Source: Corynebacterium sp. ACRPS (lineage in GTDB: Bacteria > Actinomycetota > Actinomycetes > Mycobacteriales > Mycobacteriaceae). Taken from it: a stretch of DNA of 64,000 bases. Positions 36,832-46,846 of the stretch are shown one piece after another (position 1 is the first letter of the stretch; the number at the start of each line of letters is the position of its first letter). The notes under the pieces are model-generated. The model had not been told where the DNA came from, did not search any database, and saw only the letters and a program-made list of their open reading frames with translations. The position numbers and the translations under genes are program-made. The DNA lies in assembly GCF_022346005.1 (NCBI RefSeq), contig NZ_JAKRMY010000009.1, positions 61,634 to 125,633 on the forward strand. The letters are read 5' to 3'.

Positions 36832-37785
36832 ATGGAAAGTAGGCAGAATCGCAAGGCTCACCATAGCCATGGGCGAATCCCGGATCATCCGAACCCGGTG
36901 GTCCGGTTCGCCCGCCGCTACGGCTGGTGGCGTGTGGTGGCTATCCCCGTGATGGTGCTGCTTACCATCTGGGTGATTGTGGATATCGCGTCCGGCTCTT
37001 CGGCCGATGACAATGGCGATGCATCCAGCGCCGAGACCACCGCAGCCGCCACCCCTACCCACGAGGATCTCACGGGGCCTGACCCCGCAAACGCGGAGGC
37101 GGTAGAGCGCGAGATTAGTGAGATGCCCCCTGGAAGTGACTTCACCAAAAAGGGCAAGGGCACGTTCCACGGAATCGGCCGCCCCGGCGCTGTAGCGGGC
37201 GAGGGCGGCGAGAAGAAGGTGCGCTATTCCATCGAGGTAGAAGATGGGCTCAATACCGCTCCCTACGGCGGAGATGATGCCTTTGCCGCAATGGTGGAGG
37301 CAACCCTTGCGGATCCACGCGGGTGGACCGCTCGAGGTGACTTCGAATTCGAGCACGTTGCCTCCGCAGACGATCCCGATACCCGCATCCAGCTGACCTC
37401 TCTGACCACGGCCGCGGAGCGGTGTGGCGAGAAGATTGAGACGGAAACCTCCTGTCACACCATGTTTACCGGCGAATCCACCACCATCATTAATGAGGCG
37501 CGGTGGGTGCGCGGGGCCACGCCCTTTGAGGGCGATTTGGGCAATTACCGCCAGTACGTCATCAATCATGAATTGGGCCACGCCATCGGATATGCCTCCC
37601 ACCAACAATGCGGCGGCGAGGGCAAATTGGCCCCGGTAATGATGCAGCAGACGCTGAGTTTGAACAACAAGGAATTGCATGACCGCAATCCCAAGGAGGT
37701 CTATCCTGATGAGGATGTGACCTGCGAGCCCAATCCGTGGCCATATCCTAATCCGGAGCAAAAGGATCCCCACCAACCCCAATAA
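36832..37785 (+). CDS. DUF3152 membrane-anchored protein with a zincin motif
   Basis: Basic N-terminus (ESRQNRKAHHSHG), one anchor segment (VVAIPVMVLLTIWVIVDIA), an acidic linker, then a DUF3152 domain exposed outside the cell. The motif HELGH (about residues 246-250) followed by GYASH looks like a zinc-protease helix, and ETSCHTMFTGESTTIINEARWVRGA is the conserved region before it. Substrate unknown. ATG 36832 sits 8 bases after TACGCT (leaderless type); ATG 36826 is the alternative. Corresponds to Rv3207c. Confidence 0.88.
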   Translation: MESRQNRKAHHSHGRIPDHPNPVVRFARRYGWWRVVAIPVMVLLTIWVIVDIASGSSADDNGDASSAETTAAATPTHEDLTGPDPANAEAVEREISEMPPGSDFTKKGKGTFHGIGRPGAVAGEGGEKKVRYSIEVEDGLNTAPYGGDDAFAAMVEATLADPRGWTARGDFEFEHVASADDPDTRIQLTSLTTAAERCGEKIETETSCHTMFTGESTTIINEARWVRGATPFEGDLGNYRQYVINHELGHAIGYASHQQCGGEGKLAPVMMQQTLSLNNKELHDRNPKEVYPDEDVTCEPNPWPYPNPEQKDPHQPQ

Positions 37786-37795
37786 GGAGTACTGG

Positions 37796-38584
37796 ATGCC
37801 GCTTCCCCCAGAGCATGTTTTAAGCGCCTTCCACGCAGAAACCGGAGCGACAGGCTCGCGCCGGGCCCAAGGCGATCAGCTGGGCCCAGTATGGGATAAC
37901 GGCATCAAGGTGGGCGACGTGGTCTACTCCCAGGCCGGCCCCTTCGCTGCGTGGTCTGCCAAGGTGCGCGAAAAACTCAGCGTGCCGGGCGCGCGGGTAT
38001 CGCGGCCGGTACTAGCGAGCGACGGCCGCCACACCGCCGCCGGGTGGAAGGCGACGCAGTTCCTTCCCGGCGAGGTCACCGGGCGCATCGATGAAGCAGC
38101 GCAGACGGCTTTGCGCTTGGACGATGCCATGGCCAATGCACCTGCGCCGCCGGGTGCGCACCGCGATGATGCCTTTGCCCGCGCGGAGCGCACCGCCTGG
38201 GCGGAGACGGGGGAGGCCTACGATAAGGCCGCGCTTGCCGATGTCCCCTTGATCACCGCCCATACCGCCCTGCTGACCACCACGGTCTTTTATGGCGCGC
38301 ACCCACCAGGAATCGTGGATCTCGTGCCGAGCCAATCCGCGCGCCCAGCCGGGTGGAGCGCAGCGCTTGTGATCGTGGATGGTCTGATCGCACAAGTGGT
38401 AGATGATGATATCTGCCAGCGGTTTGGCCATGTGCCAGGCATGCAGGAGCTTTTGCTGCGAGCGGTGTCCTATCGTCGGCACATTAATGATCTTAACCCG
38501 CGCTCGCGCTCGAATGTGCGTTCCAATATTGAGCGGGTGGAACAGTTTCTCGTGTCTAGGGCATCTGCAATACTGGGGCGGTGA
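37796..38584 (+). CDS. TIGR02569-family protein
   Basis: 262 residues, actinobacterial family of unknown function, always just before adnA (Rv3205c). The layout (GTRRAQGDQLGPVW-like loop, KATQFLPGEVTGRIDE, RAERTAWAETGEAYD, WSAALVIVDGLI) recalls aminoglycoside-phosphotransferase/kinase-like folds, but no complete catalytic triad is clear. AAGGAGT precedes ATG 37796. The moeB/moeZ gene found beside it in M. tuberculosis is missing here. Confidence 0.85.
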   Translation: MPLPPEHVLSAFHAETGATGSRRAQGDQLGPVWDNGIKVGDVVYSQAGPFAAWSAKVREKLSVPGARVSRPVLASDGRHTAAGWKATQFLPGEVTGRIDEAAQTALRLDDAMANAPAPPGAHRDDAFARAERTAWAETGEAYDKAALADVPLITAHTALLTTTVFYGAHPPGIVDLVPSQSARPAGWSAALVIVDGLIAQVVDDDICQRFGHVPGMQELLLRAVSYRRHINDLNPRSRSNVRSNIERVEQFLVSRASAILGR

Positions 38585-41500
38585 CTTACGATCCCCATTC
38601 CACCGCCCGCGCGGGAGTGGTCCTACCGCCGTCGCCCGAGGTACGACTCATCGCCCGCACCACGTCCGCACACGCCCGATCCTGGCCCGTTGAGCTGCCG
38701 GAAACCGGTACCTGGAAGGTAACCGGCACCGCCGGAACCGGCGTATCCAGTTTTCTTATCGATACCGTCATTCATGCTCTCGACCGCGCCCAGGAGACGG
38801 GGGCAGACCCTTCCGGCATCCTCGTGGTTGCCGCCTCTAAGGAGTCCGGTGCTCGATTGCGCCGCGAGCTTTCTGAGCGCCTCGAAGATTATGCGGCGCA
38901 GTCCTCCATGGTTCGCTCCATCCACTCCCTGGCTTTTGCCCTCCTGCGCAGCGCTAGCGATGAGGAATTGCGCCTTATCACCGGCGCGGAACAGGACGCC
39001 GTTATCCGTGAATTGCTCGAAGGCCACGCGGAGTCCGGCCACGGCGACTGGCCGGAGGAAGTCCGACCCGCCCTAGAGTACGTAGGCTTTGCCCGCCAAT
39101 TGCGCGATTTTCTTTTGCGCTCCATCGAACGAGGACTAAGCCCCGCGGATTTGGAGAACCTCGGAGCCAAGTACGGCCGCAGTATGTGGGTTGCCGCCGG
39201 TACGTTCCTGCGCGAATACGAACGCGTCCAAGCCCTATCCGGGGCGCACTCCTATTCCGCGGCCGAGCTAGTCAACCAGGTCCTGCTGCGCCCAGAACTT
39301 ACGAGTTCGCACCCGTGGCACACCATCGTGGTCGATGATGCCCAGCTATTGGATCCCACTGCGGGCGAGCTCATTTCTCGCTTGGCCCCCGATGCACAAT
39401 TGCTGGTCATCGGCGGCGATGCGGACCAATCCGTCTTTGCCTTCCGCGGTGCGAATTCGCAGTTCCTTGAGGAATTTCCCGCGGAACACTCCGTGGAGCT
39501 TTCGCAGCCGCATCGCAGCGGATCCCCAGCCTGCGTTTCCATCGTGGATTCTGAGGGCCGCCTGCGCGATGTGGTGGCCGATACCGTGCGCCGCCGCCAT
39601 TTGGACGATGGCGTGCAGTGGCGCGATATCGCCGTCATCGTGCGCTCAACGGCGGATATTGGCCAGATGCGCCGCACCTTGCTGGCGGCCGGGGTGCCGG
39701 TGCATATCAGCCCAACCGACGTCATTTTGGCTGAGCAGCGCCTAGTATCTGCCATGCTCCTTGCCTTGCGCGCCTTGGAAGAAGACCTCAGCAATGCGGA
39801 GCTTGAGGAATTGCTGACCGGGCCTGTGGGCGGGGCGGATCCCGTCACCCTGCGCCGCCTGATTCGCGGTCTGCGCCGGTGGGCGCCCGATACGCGCGGC
39901 ATGGATAGCCTGCGCGAGCTCTTGCAGGGCGAGCTGCCGGACTTCAATGGCCAGCTCACAGAGCGCGAGTTTTCCATCCTGGAGCGCGTGCGCGCGGTAC
40001 TCGCCGCGGGCCGGCAGGCCATACAAGCCCAAGCCTCTGTGGAAGAGATTCTGTGGGAGGTATGGAGTGCTACCGAGCTGGATATGCGCCTGCAGGCATC
40101 CGCCTTGCGCGGCGGCGCCACCGGCTCGCAGGCGGACCGCGATCTTGATGCCATGATGGCGCTCTTTGACGCCGCCGGTGATTACTCCGAGCGCCGCCCT
40201 GGATCCTCACTGCAGTCCTTTTTAACCCATATCACCGAACAAGAACTGCCCACCGGCGTGCGCGACCGCCGCACCGCCATCCCACGGGCCGTGGAGATCA
40301 TCACCGCCCACGGCGCCGTCGGCCGCGAATGGGATACCGTCATCGTCGCCGGAGCCCAAGAAGGCGCGTGGCCCTCGCTGGGGGAGACCGGTTCCATTTT
40401 TGGCCAAGAAGATCTCATCGATCTCCTGGACCGCGATATTGAGCCTGATACCCCTGTTAGCCACATTGCCTCCCGTCTGGCCGAGGAGCGTCGGCTCTTC
40501 CACGTCGCCACCACGCGCCACCGGAACCGGTTGCTCATCGCCGCGGTGGAAAACCCCAACGAGGATGCCTTTGCAGAGCCCTCCCGTTTCATCGCGGAAT
40601 TTACCGGGCGCGGGGTCGATGTGCCCGGCACAATGGCGCGCCGGGAGGCCAGCCGCGCCTTGCGCGCCACCCAATTTCCCCGCGAGCTGGGCTTAGATGT
40701 TCCTGAGCCGGCACCGGTGTCCCTGCGCGATGGGCTCGAGGTCGATCCCCTCGATATATCGGTGCTTTCCGTCCCTTCCTTTGTGGCGCAATTGCGCCGC
40801 GTGGTCACGAACCCAGATTCCGGCGAGGCGGATCGACGTCAGGCGGCCCGGCAGCTGGCGCGCTTAGCGCAGGCGGGAATCCCAGGCGCCCATCCAGACC
40901 AGTGGTTCTCCGCGCGCTCTGTGGCCTCGCATACGCAGCTGCGCGGTAGCAAGAGCCTATCGCCATCCCGGGTCGAAGCCCTGCTTAACTGCCCGCTCAA
41001 GGCGATCGTGGGAAACTTGGCCGAAGATCCCAGCGGCGCCGAGCACCTTTTGCGCGGCACCATGGCACACGCCTTCTTGGAGGCCATCGGCCGCGGCATG
41101 GATGCAGAAAAGGCGCGCCTGCTCGTCATGGAGGCCTATGAGCTCATCCTGGACGTTCCACAGTGGCAGCTACAGAGCAAGCTGGAAGAGTTTTCTCGCC
41201 TGCTGGAACGCACGCAGCAATGGGCACAGCAATCCGAGGTGAAAAACGAGCTCGCCGGGGTAGAAGTACCCGTCTACGTCGAGGTCACCCCGGATATCCG
41301 GGTGGGCGGCTTCATGGACCGCTTGATGCAGGATGGAGACGGAAACTACTTGGTCGTGGATCTCAAGACCGGTAAATCTGCAGCGACGCAGGCAGAGGCG
41401 GAAGAAAACCGCCAGCTAATGACCTACCAATTGGCCTTGTCCCGGGGAAGCTTTGACGGGCAGCGCGTGCGCGATGGCGAAGGGATGCCGCGCGCAGGCG

Positions 41501-41724
41501 GGGTGCTTGTCTATCCCGGAAAAGATTCCAGCAAAATCACCACGCGCACACAAAGCCAGCTCACCGCGGAGGCGCTGGAAGAATTTTCCGCACTTTTGCC
41601 ACCACTGGCAGCGGAACTGCGTGGTCCGCAACTTACCGCGCGCACCAATAAAGATTGCGATAAGTGCCCCATTCGTATCATCTGCCCAGTGCAGGAGGAA
41701 GGAAAGATGACCATCCATGCCTAA
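38581..41724 (+). CDS. adnA: AdnA-type helicase-nuclease subunit
   Basis: One half of the AdnAB motor-nuclease that resects double-strand breaks. 1047 residues: a UvrD-like motor region, then a RecB-like nuclease domain with D927 and K929 (VVDLKTGK) and an iron-sulfur clamp (a Cys in LLNCPL and C-x2-C-x5-C in CDKCPIRIIC). Walker A at residues 49-57 reads GTAGTGVSS: the catalytic lysine is valine, so this motor probably does not hydrolyse ATP well. Motif II is VVDDAQ. GTG 38581 overlaps the previous stop (GTGA). Corresponds to Rv3202c. Confidence 0.92.
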   Translation: MTYDPHSTARAGVVLPPSPEVRLIARTTSAHARSWPVELPETGTWKVTGTAGTGVSSFLIDTVIHALDRAQETGADPSGILVVAASKESGARLRRELSERLEDYAAQSSMVRSIHSLAFALLRSASDEELRLITGAEQDAVIRELLEGHAESGHGDWPEEVRPALEYVGFARQLRDFLLRSIERGLSPADLENLGAKYGRSMWVAAGTFLREYERVQALSGAHSYSAAELVNQVLLRPELTSSHPWHTIVVDDAQLLDPTAGELISRLAPDAQLLVIGGDADQSVFAFRGANSQFLEEFPAEHSVELSQPHRSGSPACVSIVDSEGRLRDVVADTVRRRHLDDGVQWRDIAVIVRSTADIGQMRRTLLAAGVPVHISPTDVILAEQRLVSAMLLALRALEEDLSNAELEELLTGPVGGADPVTLRRLIRGLRRWAPDTRGMDSLRELLQGELPDFNGQLTEREFSILERVRAVLAAGRQAIQAQASVEEILWEVWSATELDMRLQASALRGGATGSQADRDLDAMMALFDAAGDYSERRPGSSLQSFLTHITEQELPTGVRDRRTAIPRAVEIITAHGAVGREWDTVIVAGAQEGAWPSLGETGSIFGQEDLIDLLDRDIEPDTPVSHIASRLAEERRLFHVATTRHRNRLLIAAVENPNEDAFAEPSRFIAEFTGRGVDVPGTMARREASRALRATQFPRELGLDVPEPAPVSLRDGLEVDPLDISVLSVPSFVAQLRRVVTNPDSGEADRRQAARQLARLAQAGIPGAHPDQWFSARSVASHTQLRGSKSLSPSRVEALLNCPLKAIVGNLAEDPSGAEHLLRGTMAHAFLEAIGRGMDAEKARLLVMEAYELILDVPQWQLQSKLEEFSRLLERTQQWAQQSEVKNELAGVEVPVYVEVTPDIRVGGFMDRLMQDGDGNYLVVDLKTGKSAATQAEAEENRQLMTYQLALSRGSFDGQRVRDGEGMPRAGGVLVYPGKDSSKITTRTQSQLTAEALEEFSALLPPLAAELRGPQLTARTNKDCDKCPIRIICPVQEEGKMTIHA

Positions 41725-44700
41725 GCAGAATTTTTCCCCGGAACAAATAGCGAAAGCACTGGGCAAGGACTACCCACCCACCGAGGAACAAGCCCACGTC
41801 ATCGAGAGTCCTTTTGGCCCCAAGCTCGTGGTGGCCGGCGCGGGTGCCGGTAAGACGGAAACCATGGCCTCCCGCGTGGTCTATTTGGTGGCCAATGGCT
41901 ACGTGCGCCCTGAAGAGGTATTGGGGCTAACCTTTACGCGCAAGGCGGCCCAGCAACTAGAACAGCGCATTCGCCGCCAGCTCATTCAGCTGCGCGATTC
42001 CGGCCTCATCGTCCCCGGTAGCCCCGCCGCCGAGGCGCTTAACAATATCGCGCCCACCGTGGCCACCTATGACTCTTATGCCGGCGAGCTCGTGCGCGAA
42101 TACGGCCTCCTGGTCCCAGTAGAGCCCTCGGCGCGCATCATCACGGAGGCAGAGCGCTTCGCCATTGCCTATGACGTGGTGAAAAACTACGGTGGCAAAT
42201 TATCGGATGAAAAGACCTTGGGCTCCATTACGGAAACCCTGCTCAAGATCACTTCCGATATGGACAATTCCTTGAAAGATCCGGATGATATCGCCGAGTT
42301 CGCACGGGATTTCCGCGCTGATATTGACAACCTGGAAAAGGCGCCGAGGACGAAGGGCGAGTATTCCAAGGACCTGCAGAAGTACATCAATGTCCAGGAT
42401 CTGCGCGTGCAGTACGTGCCATTGATCGAGGAACTCAAGCGCGCCCAGGCAGAGCAGCAGGTCATCACCTTTGGTGAGCAGATGTCTGTGGCAGCGCGCC
42501 TCGCGCAAGAGCACCCGGCGGTGGGCAAGCAACAGGCGCAGCGTTACCGCGTGATCATGCTGGATGAATATCAAGATACGTCTTATGCTCAGCGTGTACT
42601 CCTGCGCAGCCTCTTTGGTGGGGAGCACAAGGACATTTCCGTGACCGCGGTCGGCGATCCCATGCAGGCTATCTATGGCTGGCGCGGGGCTACCTCAGAA
42701 AACCTCACCGCATTCGTGGAGGATTTCCCGCAGGCAGATGGCACCCCTGCTCCCAAGGATCAGCTGACTACCTCGTGGCGCAACCCGTCGGGTGCCTTAG
42801 AGCTGGCCAACTCGGTAGCAGCCGGGGTCTTTGGGGGCGGCCCGCGGCCCGTCGATGAGCTGCATGCGGCCCCGCACAAGGGCGAGGGCGAGATTGAGCT
42901 CGGCTATTTCGCCAGCGAAGATGAGGAACATGATTATATTGCGCAGAAATTAAGGCAGCAGTGGGATGCGCGCGAGGGCGATGGCTTTCGCGCAGCGGTG
43001 CTGGTGCGTACCAACCGGCAAACCGCGGCCATTGCAGCAGCCTTGGACGCCGTCGATGTCCCCAATGAAATCAATGGTCTGGGTGGACTGCTATGGCAAC
43101 CGGAAATCCAGGACCTTGTAGCGCTGGCGACCATGCTGGTGCGGCCGGAAGACGCGCAAGCCGCCCTCCGCATTTTCGCCGGGCCCATTTGCGGGCTGGG
43201 CATGGGCGATATCCAAGCCCTTGCCGCGCGGCAAAAGAACTTGGCGGGAGCAAAACAAGAGCGCCTGCAGTGGGAAGAGGGCATGGATCCTGAGGAGTAT
43301 CTGCGCGCCCAATTAGCGCAGCTTACGGCTGAGGGCCCTGATCAGACGGTGGGGCTTGCCGATGCCCTGGCGGACCTCGGCGAGCGCGATCGCTATACCC
43401 CGCAGGGCTTGGCGCGCATGGAAGAGGTATCTGCCAAGCTGCGCTACCTGCGCACTTATTCGCTGTCTAAGCCTTTAAGCGATCTCTTTGCGGATATTGA
43501 GGCCATCTTCAATATCCGCACCGAGGTCCTTGCCCGCGGCAGCGCCGGGGGAGCCACCCACCTGGATAAATTCGCCGATATCGTCGCGGGATTCCACGGA
43601 GACTCCTTGTATGCGCTCTTAGATTATTTGGAGCTCGCTCGCGAGCATGAAGATGGCCTCGGGCTTGGGGAGGTGCCCGCCTCCACGGATCGCGTACAGA
43701 TTATGACCGTGCATAAGGCCAAGGGCTTGGAGTGGGAGCACGTCTATGTCGTGCACGCTGACTCTTCAAGCTATAAGGCCCAAGCAGAGACCTTTTTGTC
43801 CAAGATCGAGAAGGTACCCGGTGACAATGACTACATCGAGGTCTCACCCGATGCGGTCACCCGTTCCGAATTTGAAAAGGCCTGCAAGGCATTCTTGGAT
43901 GATGACCGCGCGCATAATGCGGAGGAAGCAGCACGCCTGTTTTATGTGGCCTTGACCAGAACCGAGTCCACGTTGACCGTTACCGGCTCCGGCACGAATA
44001 ACCGGACGGGCAAGGCCAAGAAGGGCCCGTATGAGTACCTCGAAAGGCTAAAAGAATCCTTCCCCCAGTACGTGGGGGAGTGGACGGTGCCCGAAGAGCC
44101 GGTGGATACCGCGGCTCATGGGGCAGAAAGCGGGCTCTTCCCAGCCCTCGAAGCGGATCCGGATTCCCTGGCCGGCGCGGATGCGGTCCTGGCCGCCATG
44201 GAGGACCTTCCTGAGCTGAGCCACGGCGAGACCTTCGAGTTGTGGGAACAGGATGCGGGCGCGCTCATTGAGGAATACAAGTCCCTGCAACAACCGGTTG
44301 TGGATGTGGAACTTCCCAGTGAACTTACCGCTTCTGACATGGTGGCCTTGGGCAGCGATCCGCTACAGTTTGCGCGCCGGCAACGCCGCCCGGTGCCGTT
44401 TAAGCCCAATTCCTATGCCAAGCGAGGCACCGCCTTCCACGCGTGGTTGGAAGAGCGCTTTGGCAGCCCCGCGCTGCTAGGGGAAGAGGAATTGCCGGGC
44501 ATCGATGAGCCAGAGGATTTCGATCTGGAAGAGCTCAAGGAATCCTTCCTGAATTCCGAATGGGCGCAGCGCCAGCCGGACTTTGTGGAGGCGCCGTTTG
44601 AAATCACCATCGGCAGTGCGGTGGTGCGCGGGCGAATGGATGCCGTCTTCCGCTTGGCAGATGGCACCTGGATGGTGGTGGATTGGAAGACCGGGCGGCC

Positions 44701-44896
44701 GCCGAAGGGCGCGGCCATGGACGCGGCGAAGATTCAGTTGGCGGTTTATGCCGAAGCCTGGCGGCGCATCCACGGCGGCGATAAAATCCGCGCCGCTTTC
44801 CATTACGTTCACGATGGTTATACTTTTGAGCCAGATACTTTAGCCCAAGGTGAGGAGCTGCGTAGCCTGCTTGAATCGTCAGTAGCAGGCCACTAG
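41717..44896 (+). CDS. adnB: AdnB-type helicase-nuclease subunit
   Basis: Lead motor of AdnAB. Intact Walker A (AGAGAGKTE, K46), motif II LDEYQDTSYAQ, QAIYGWRGA, TVHKAKGLEWEHVYV and YVALTRTE helicase motifs, then a RecB-family nuclease with RGRMDAVFR, D989 and K991 (VVDWKTG). 1059 residues. It starts 8 bases inside adnA. Together they replace RecBCD/AddAB in actinobacteria; no iron-sulfur cysteines are expected in this subunit. Confidence 0.95.
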   Translation: MPKQNFSPEQIAKALGKDYPPTEEQAHVIESPFGPKLVVAGAGAGKTETMASRVVYLVANGYVRPEEVLGLTFTRKAAQQLEQRIRRQLIQLRDSGLIVPGSPAAEALNNIAPTVATYDSYAGELVREYGLLVPVEPSARIITEAERFAIAYDVVKNYGGKLSDEKTLGSITETLLKITSDMDNSLKDPDDIAEFARDFRADIDNLEKAPRTKGEYSKDLQKYINVQDLRVQYVPLIEELKRAQAEQQVITFGEQMSVAARLAQEHPAVGKQQAQRYRVIMLDEYQDTSYAQRVLLRSLFGGEHKDISVTAVGDPMQAIYGWRGATSENLTAFVEDFPQADGTPAPKDQLTTSWRNPSGALELANSVAAGVFGGGPRPVDELHAAPHKGEGEIELGYFASEDEEHDYIAQKLRQQWDAREGDGFRAAVLVRTNRQTAAIAAALDAVDVPNEINGLGGLLWQPEIQDLVALATMLVRPEDAQAALRIFAGPICGLGMGDIQALAARQKNLAGAKQERLQWEEGMDPEEYLRAQLAQLTAEGPDQTVGLADALADLGERDRYTPQGLARMEEVSAKLRYLRTYSLSKPLSDLFADIEAIFNIRTEVLARGSAGGATHLDKFADIVAGFHGDSLYALLDYLELAREHEDGLGLGEVPASTDRVQIMTVHKAKGLEWEHVYVVHADSSSYKAQAETFLSKIEKVPGDNDYIEVSPDAVTRSEFEKACKAFLDDDRAHNAEEAARLFYVALTRTESTLTVTGSGTNNRTGKAKKGPYEYLERLKESFPQYVGEWTVPEEPVDTAAHGAESGLFPALEADPDSLAGADAVLAAMEDLPELSHGETFELWEQDAGALIEEYKSLQQPVVDVELPSELTASDMVALGSDPLQFARRQRRPVPFKPNSYAKRGTAFHAWLEERFGSPALLGEEELPGIDEPEDFDLEELKESFLNSEWAQRQPDFVEAPFEITIGSAVVRGRMDAVFRLADGTWMVVDWKTGRPPKGAAMDAAKIQLAVYAEAWRRIHGGDKIRAAFHYVHDGYTFEPDTLAQGEELRSLLESSVAGH

Positions 44897-44995
44897 GGCT
44901 AAGGTATGGGGACGGAATGCGGACGATGAATGGATAATTGCGTCCCCGTATAACCGGCGGAATCAAAAATCGATCCAGAAAAGAAGGCTGGGCCA

Positions 44996-46114
44996 GTGGC
45001 CAAAAAACATGCGAAGGTGTTCAAAGGGCGTATTAAACAGCGCTTTTTGCCGCAGGTCGAGTTGTCCTCGCAACCTGATCACGCGCTCCTTGATGTCATC
45101 ACTGTGCCCAAGGATCAAAATGCCAGCCCGTGGCGCCAGTTGGCTAAACGCGCGCTGTGGGCATTCGGCATCCTCATCTTTGTCACCGTCGTGGTGTACT
45201 TAGACGGCGGGGGCTATAGCGAGGACATGTCGCTTTTGGATTCCTCCTACTATGCCGCCGTCACGCTGACCACCGTGGGGTATGGCGATATCGTTCCGGT
45301 CACGGAGCAATCGCGGTTTATCAACCTCGTACTTATTACCCCAGCCCGCCTCATCTTCCTTGTGCTGTTGGTTGGTGCGACGCTCTCCGTGCTCACGGAC
45401 AAGGCCCGCCGCACCTTTGAAATCCAGAACTGGAGAAAGCAATTGCGTAACCACACCGTCGTTATCGGCTATGGAACGAAGGGTGCCGGGGCGGTCGCCG
45501 CGCTCTTGGCAGACGACGTGCCCACCTCCCAAATCGTGGTCATCGATAATAACCGCGCCTCGCTGGCGCATGCGGAACACCACGGGCTGGTCACCATCTT
45601 TGGCTCGGGCACCAAACAGGACGTGCTCAAGATCGCCGGGGTGGAGCACGCAACCTCCGTGGTGGTCACCCCATCCTCGGACGATACCGCGGTGCTGTGC
45701 TGCCTGTCCGTGCGCGAGCTCGCCCCTAAGGCCAAGATCGTGGCCTCGGTGCGCGAGTCCGAAAACCGCCACCTGCTGCGCCAATCCGGTGCCGATTCCG
45801 TGGTTACCTCTGCAGAGACCGCCGGCCGCCTGCTGGGGCTTGCCACCGTGACCCCCACCGTGGTGGAAATGATGGAAGACCTGCTTTCTCCCAACGAGGG
45901 CTTTTCGGTATCAGAGCGCGCCGTGCGCGAATTCGAGGTCGGGTCCAACCCACGCCACCTGGCGGATATCGTGCTCGCGGTGTTGCGCAATAACGAGCTC
46001 CACCGCGTCGATACTGCTGATGCCTCCGCACTGAAACCGGGCGACCGCCTGTTGTATATCAAGCATGACTTGGAACAACCCGTGGAAGTGCAAGATGAGG
46101 ACGAGGAGGATTAA
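44996..46114 (+). CDS. Potassium channel with TrkA-N (RCK) domain
   Basis: Two-membrane-segment channel: TM1 (ALWAFGILIFVTVVVYL), pore helix with the selectivity filter T92-T-V-G-Y-G-D98, TM2 (LITPARLIFLVLLVGATLSVL), then a cytosolic Rossmann RCK domain (VVIGYGTKGAGAVAALL) and a TrkA-C-like end. 372 residues. Like the CglK channel of C. glutamicum and Rv3200c. GTG 44996 with GAAGG upstream. Selects K+ by the filter sequence. Confidence 0.93.
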   Translation: MAKKHAKVFKGRIKQRFLPQVELSSQPDHALLDVITVPKDQNASPWRQLAKRALWAFGILIFVTVVVYLDGGGYSEDMSLLDSSYYAAVTLTTVGYGDIVPVTEQSRFINLVLITPARLIFLVLLVGATLSVLTDKARRTFEIQNWRKQLRNHTVVIGYGTKGAGAVAALLADDVPTSQIVVIDNNRASLAHAEHHGLVTIFGSGTKQDVLKIAGVEHATSVVVTPSSDDTAVLCCLSVRELAPKAKIVASVRESENRHLLRQSGADSVVTSAETAGRLLGLATVTPTVVEMMEDLLSPNEGFSVSERAVREFEVGSNPRHLADIVLAVLRNNELHRVDTADASALKPGDRLLYIKHDLEQPVEVQDEDEED

Positions 46115-46846
46115 TTGTATTTGCCCGTAACGCACACGGGTCTAGTGCCTGCCACCGCGAGCGGGGACGCCGCGTTGGTGGAGCAATTGCCGGAGGGCGT
46201 GGGGACACCGGAGATGGTGGACATCGGCACGCTGCACGTTTTTGCCTGCCCGGAAGCAATTGCGCGGGGCATGGGGCAGCTACAACCTGCGACCTTTTTC
46301 GCCGATGATTCCCTCGTCATGCAGGCCATTGCCTTGATTCGCAACCGGCTGGAGCAGCGCTTCGATCCGCGCACGGGCCACCCGTTGGATTATCCCACGC
46401 CGGGTATTATTGGCCGCGATCCGCAGGATTCGCGCCGCATGGTATTTCCGCGCCTAGACCCGGCGGTTATCGGGCTCATTGAGCTCAAGGGCGAGGAGAA
46501 GATTTTGCTGGCGCGCAATCGCGGGCGCAATGGCTTCTTTTCCTTTATCGCCGGATACGTGGAACCGGGCGAGACCATTGAGGCCGCCTTTGCCCGCGAA
46601 ACCATGGAGGAAACCGGGCGCCGCATTGACAATCTTCGCTACTGGGGCTCCCAGCCGTGGCCGCCGAGTGGCTCGCTTATGCTGGGCTTTCACGCAGAGA
46701 CATCGGATGTCCAGGCCACCTGCCATACTGATGGGGAACTGGAAGAAATTCGTTGGGTGACCCGCGCCGAGCTGCCTGAGCTCCCGTTGGCCACCGCGGG
46801 TTCTATCGCACACACGATGATTATGGAGTGGTATCACGGTGAATAA
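46115..46846 (+). CDS. nudC: NAD(+) diphosphatase NudC
   Basis: Hydrolyses NAD(H) to NMN(H) and AMP and can remove NAD caps from RNA. The Nudix box is GYVEPGETIEAAFARETMEETG, written here as G-x5-E-x7-RE-x2-EE-x-G, followed by SQPWPPSGSLM, the NudC-specific array with Ser-Gly instead of the usual Phe-Pro. The four zinc cysteines of the E. coli enzyme are absent, as in other corynebacteria. 243 residues; TTG 46115 follows the channel stop at once. It overlaps uvrD2 by 8 bases. Confidence 0.92.
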   Translation: MYLPVTHTGLVPATASGDAALVEQLPEGVGTPEMVDIGTLHVFACPEAIARGMGQLQPATFFADDSLVMQAIALIRNRLEQRFDPRTGHPLDYPTPGIIGRDPQDSRRMVFPRLDPAVIGLIELKGEEKILLARNRGRNGFFSFIAGYVEPGETIEAAFARETMEETGRRIDNLRYWGSQPWPPSGSLMLGFHAETSDVQATCHTDGELEEIRWVTRAELPELPLATAGSIAHTMIMEWYHGE

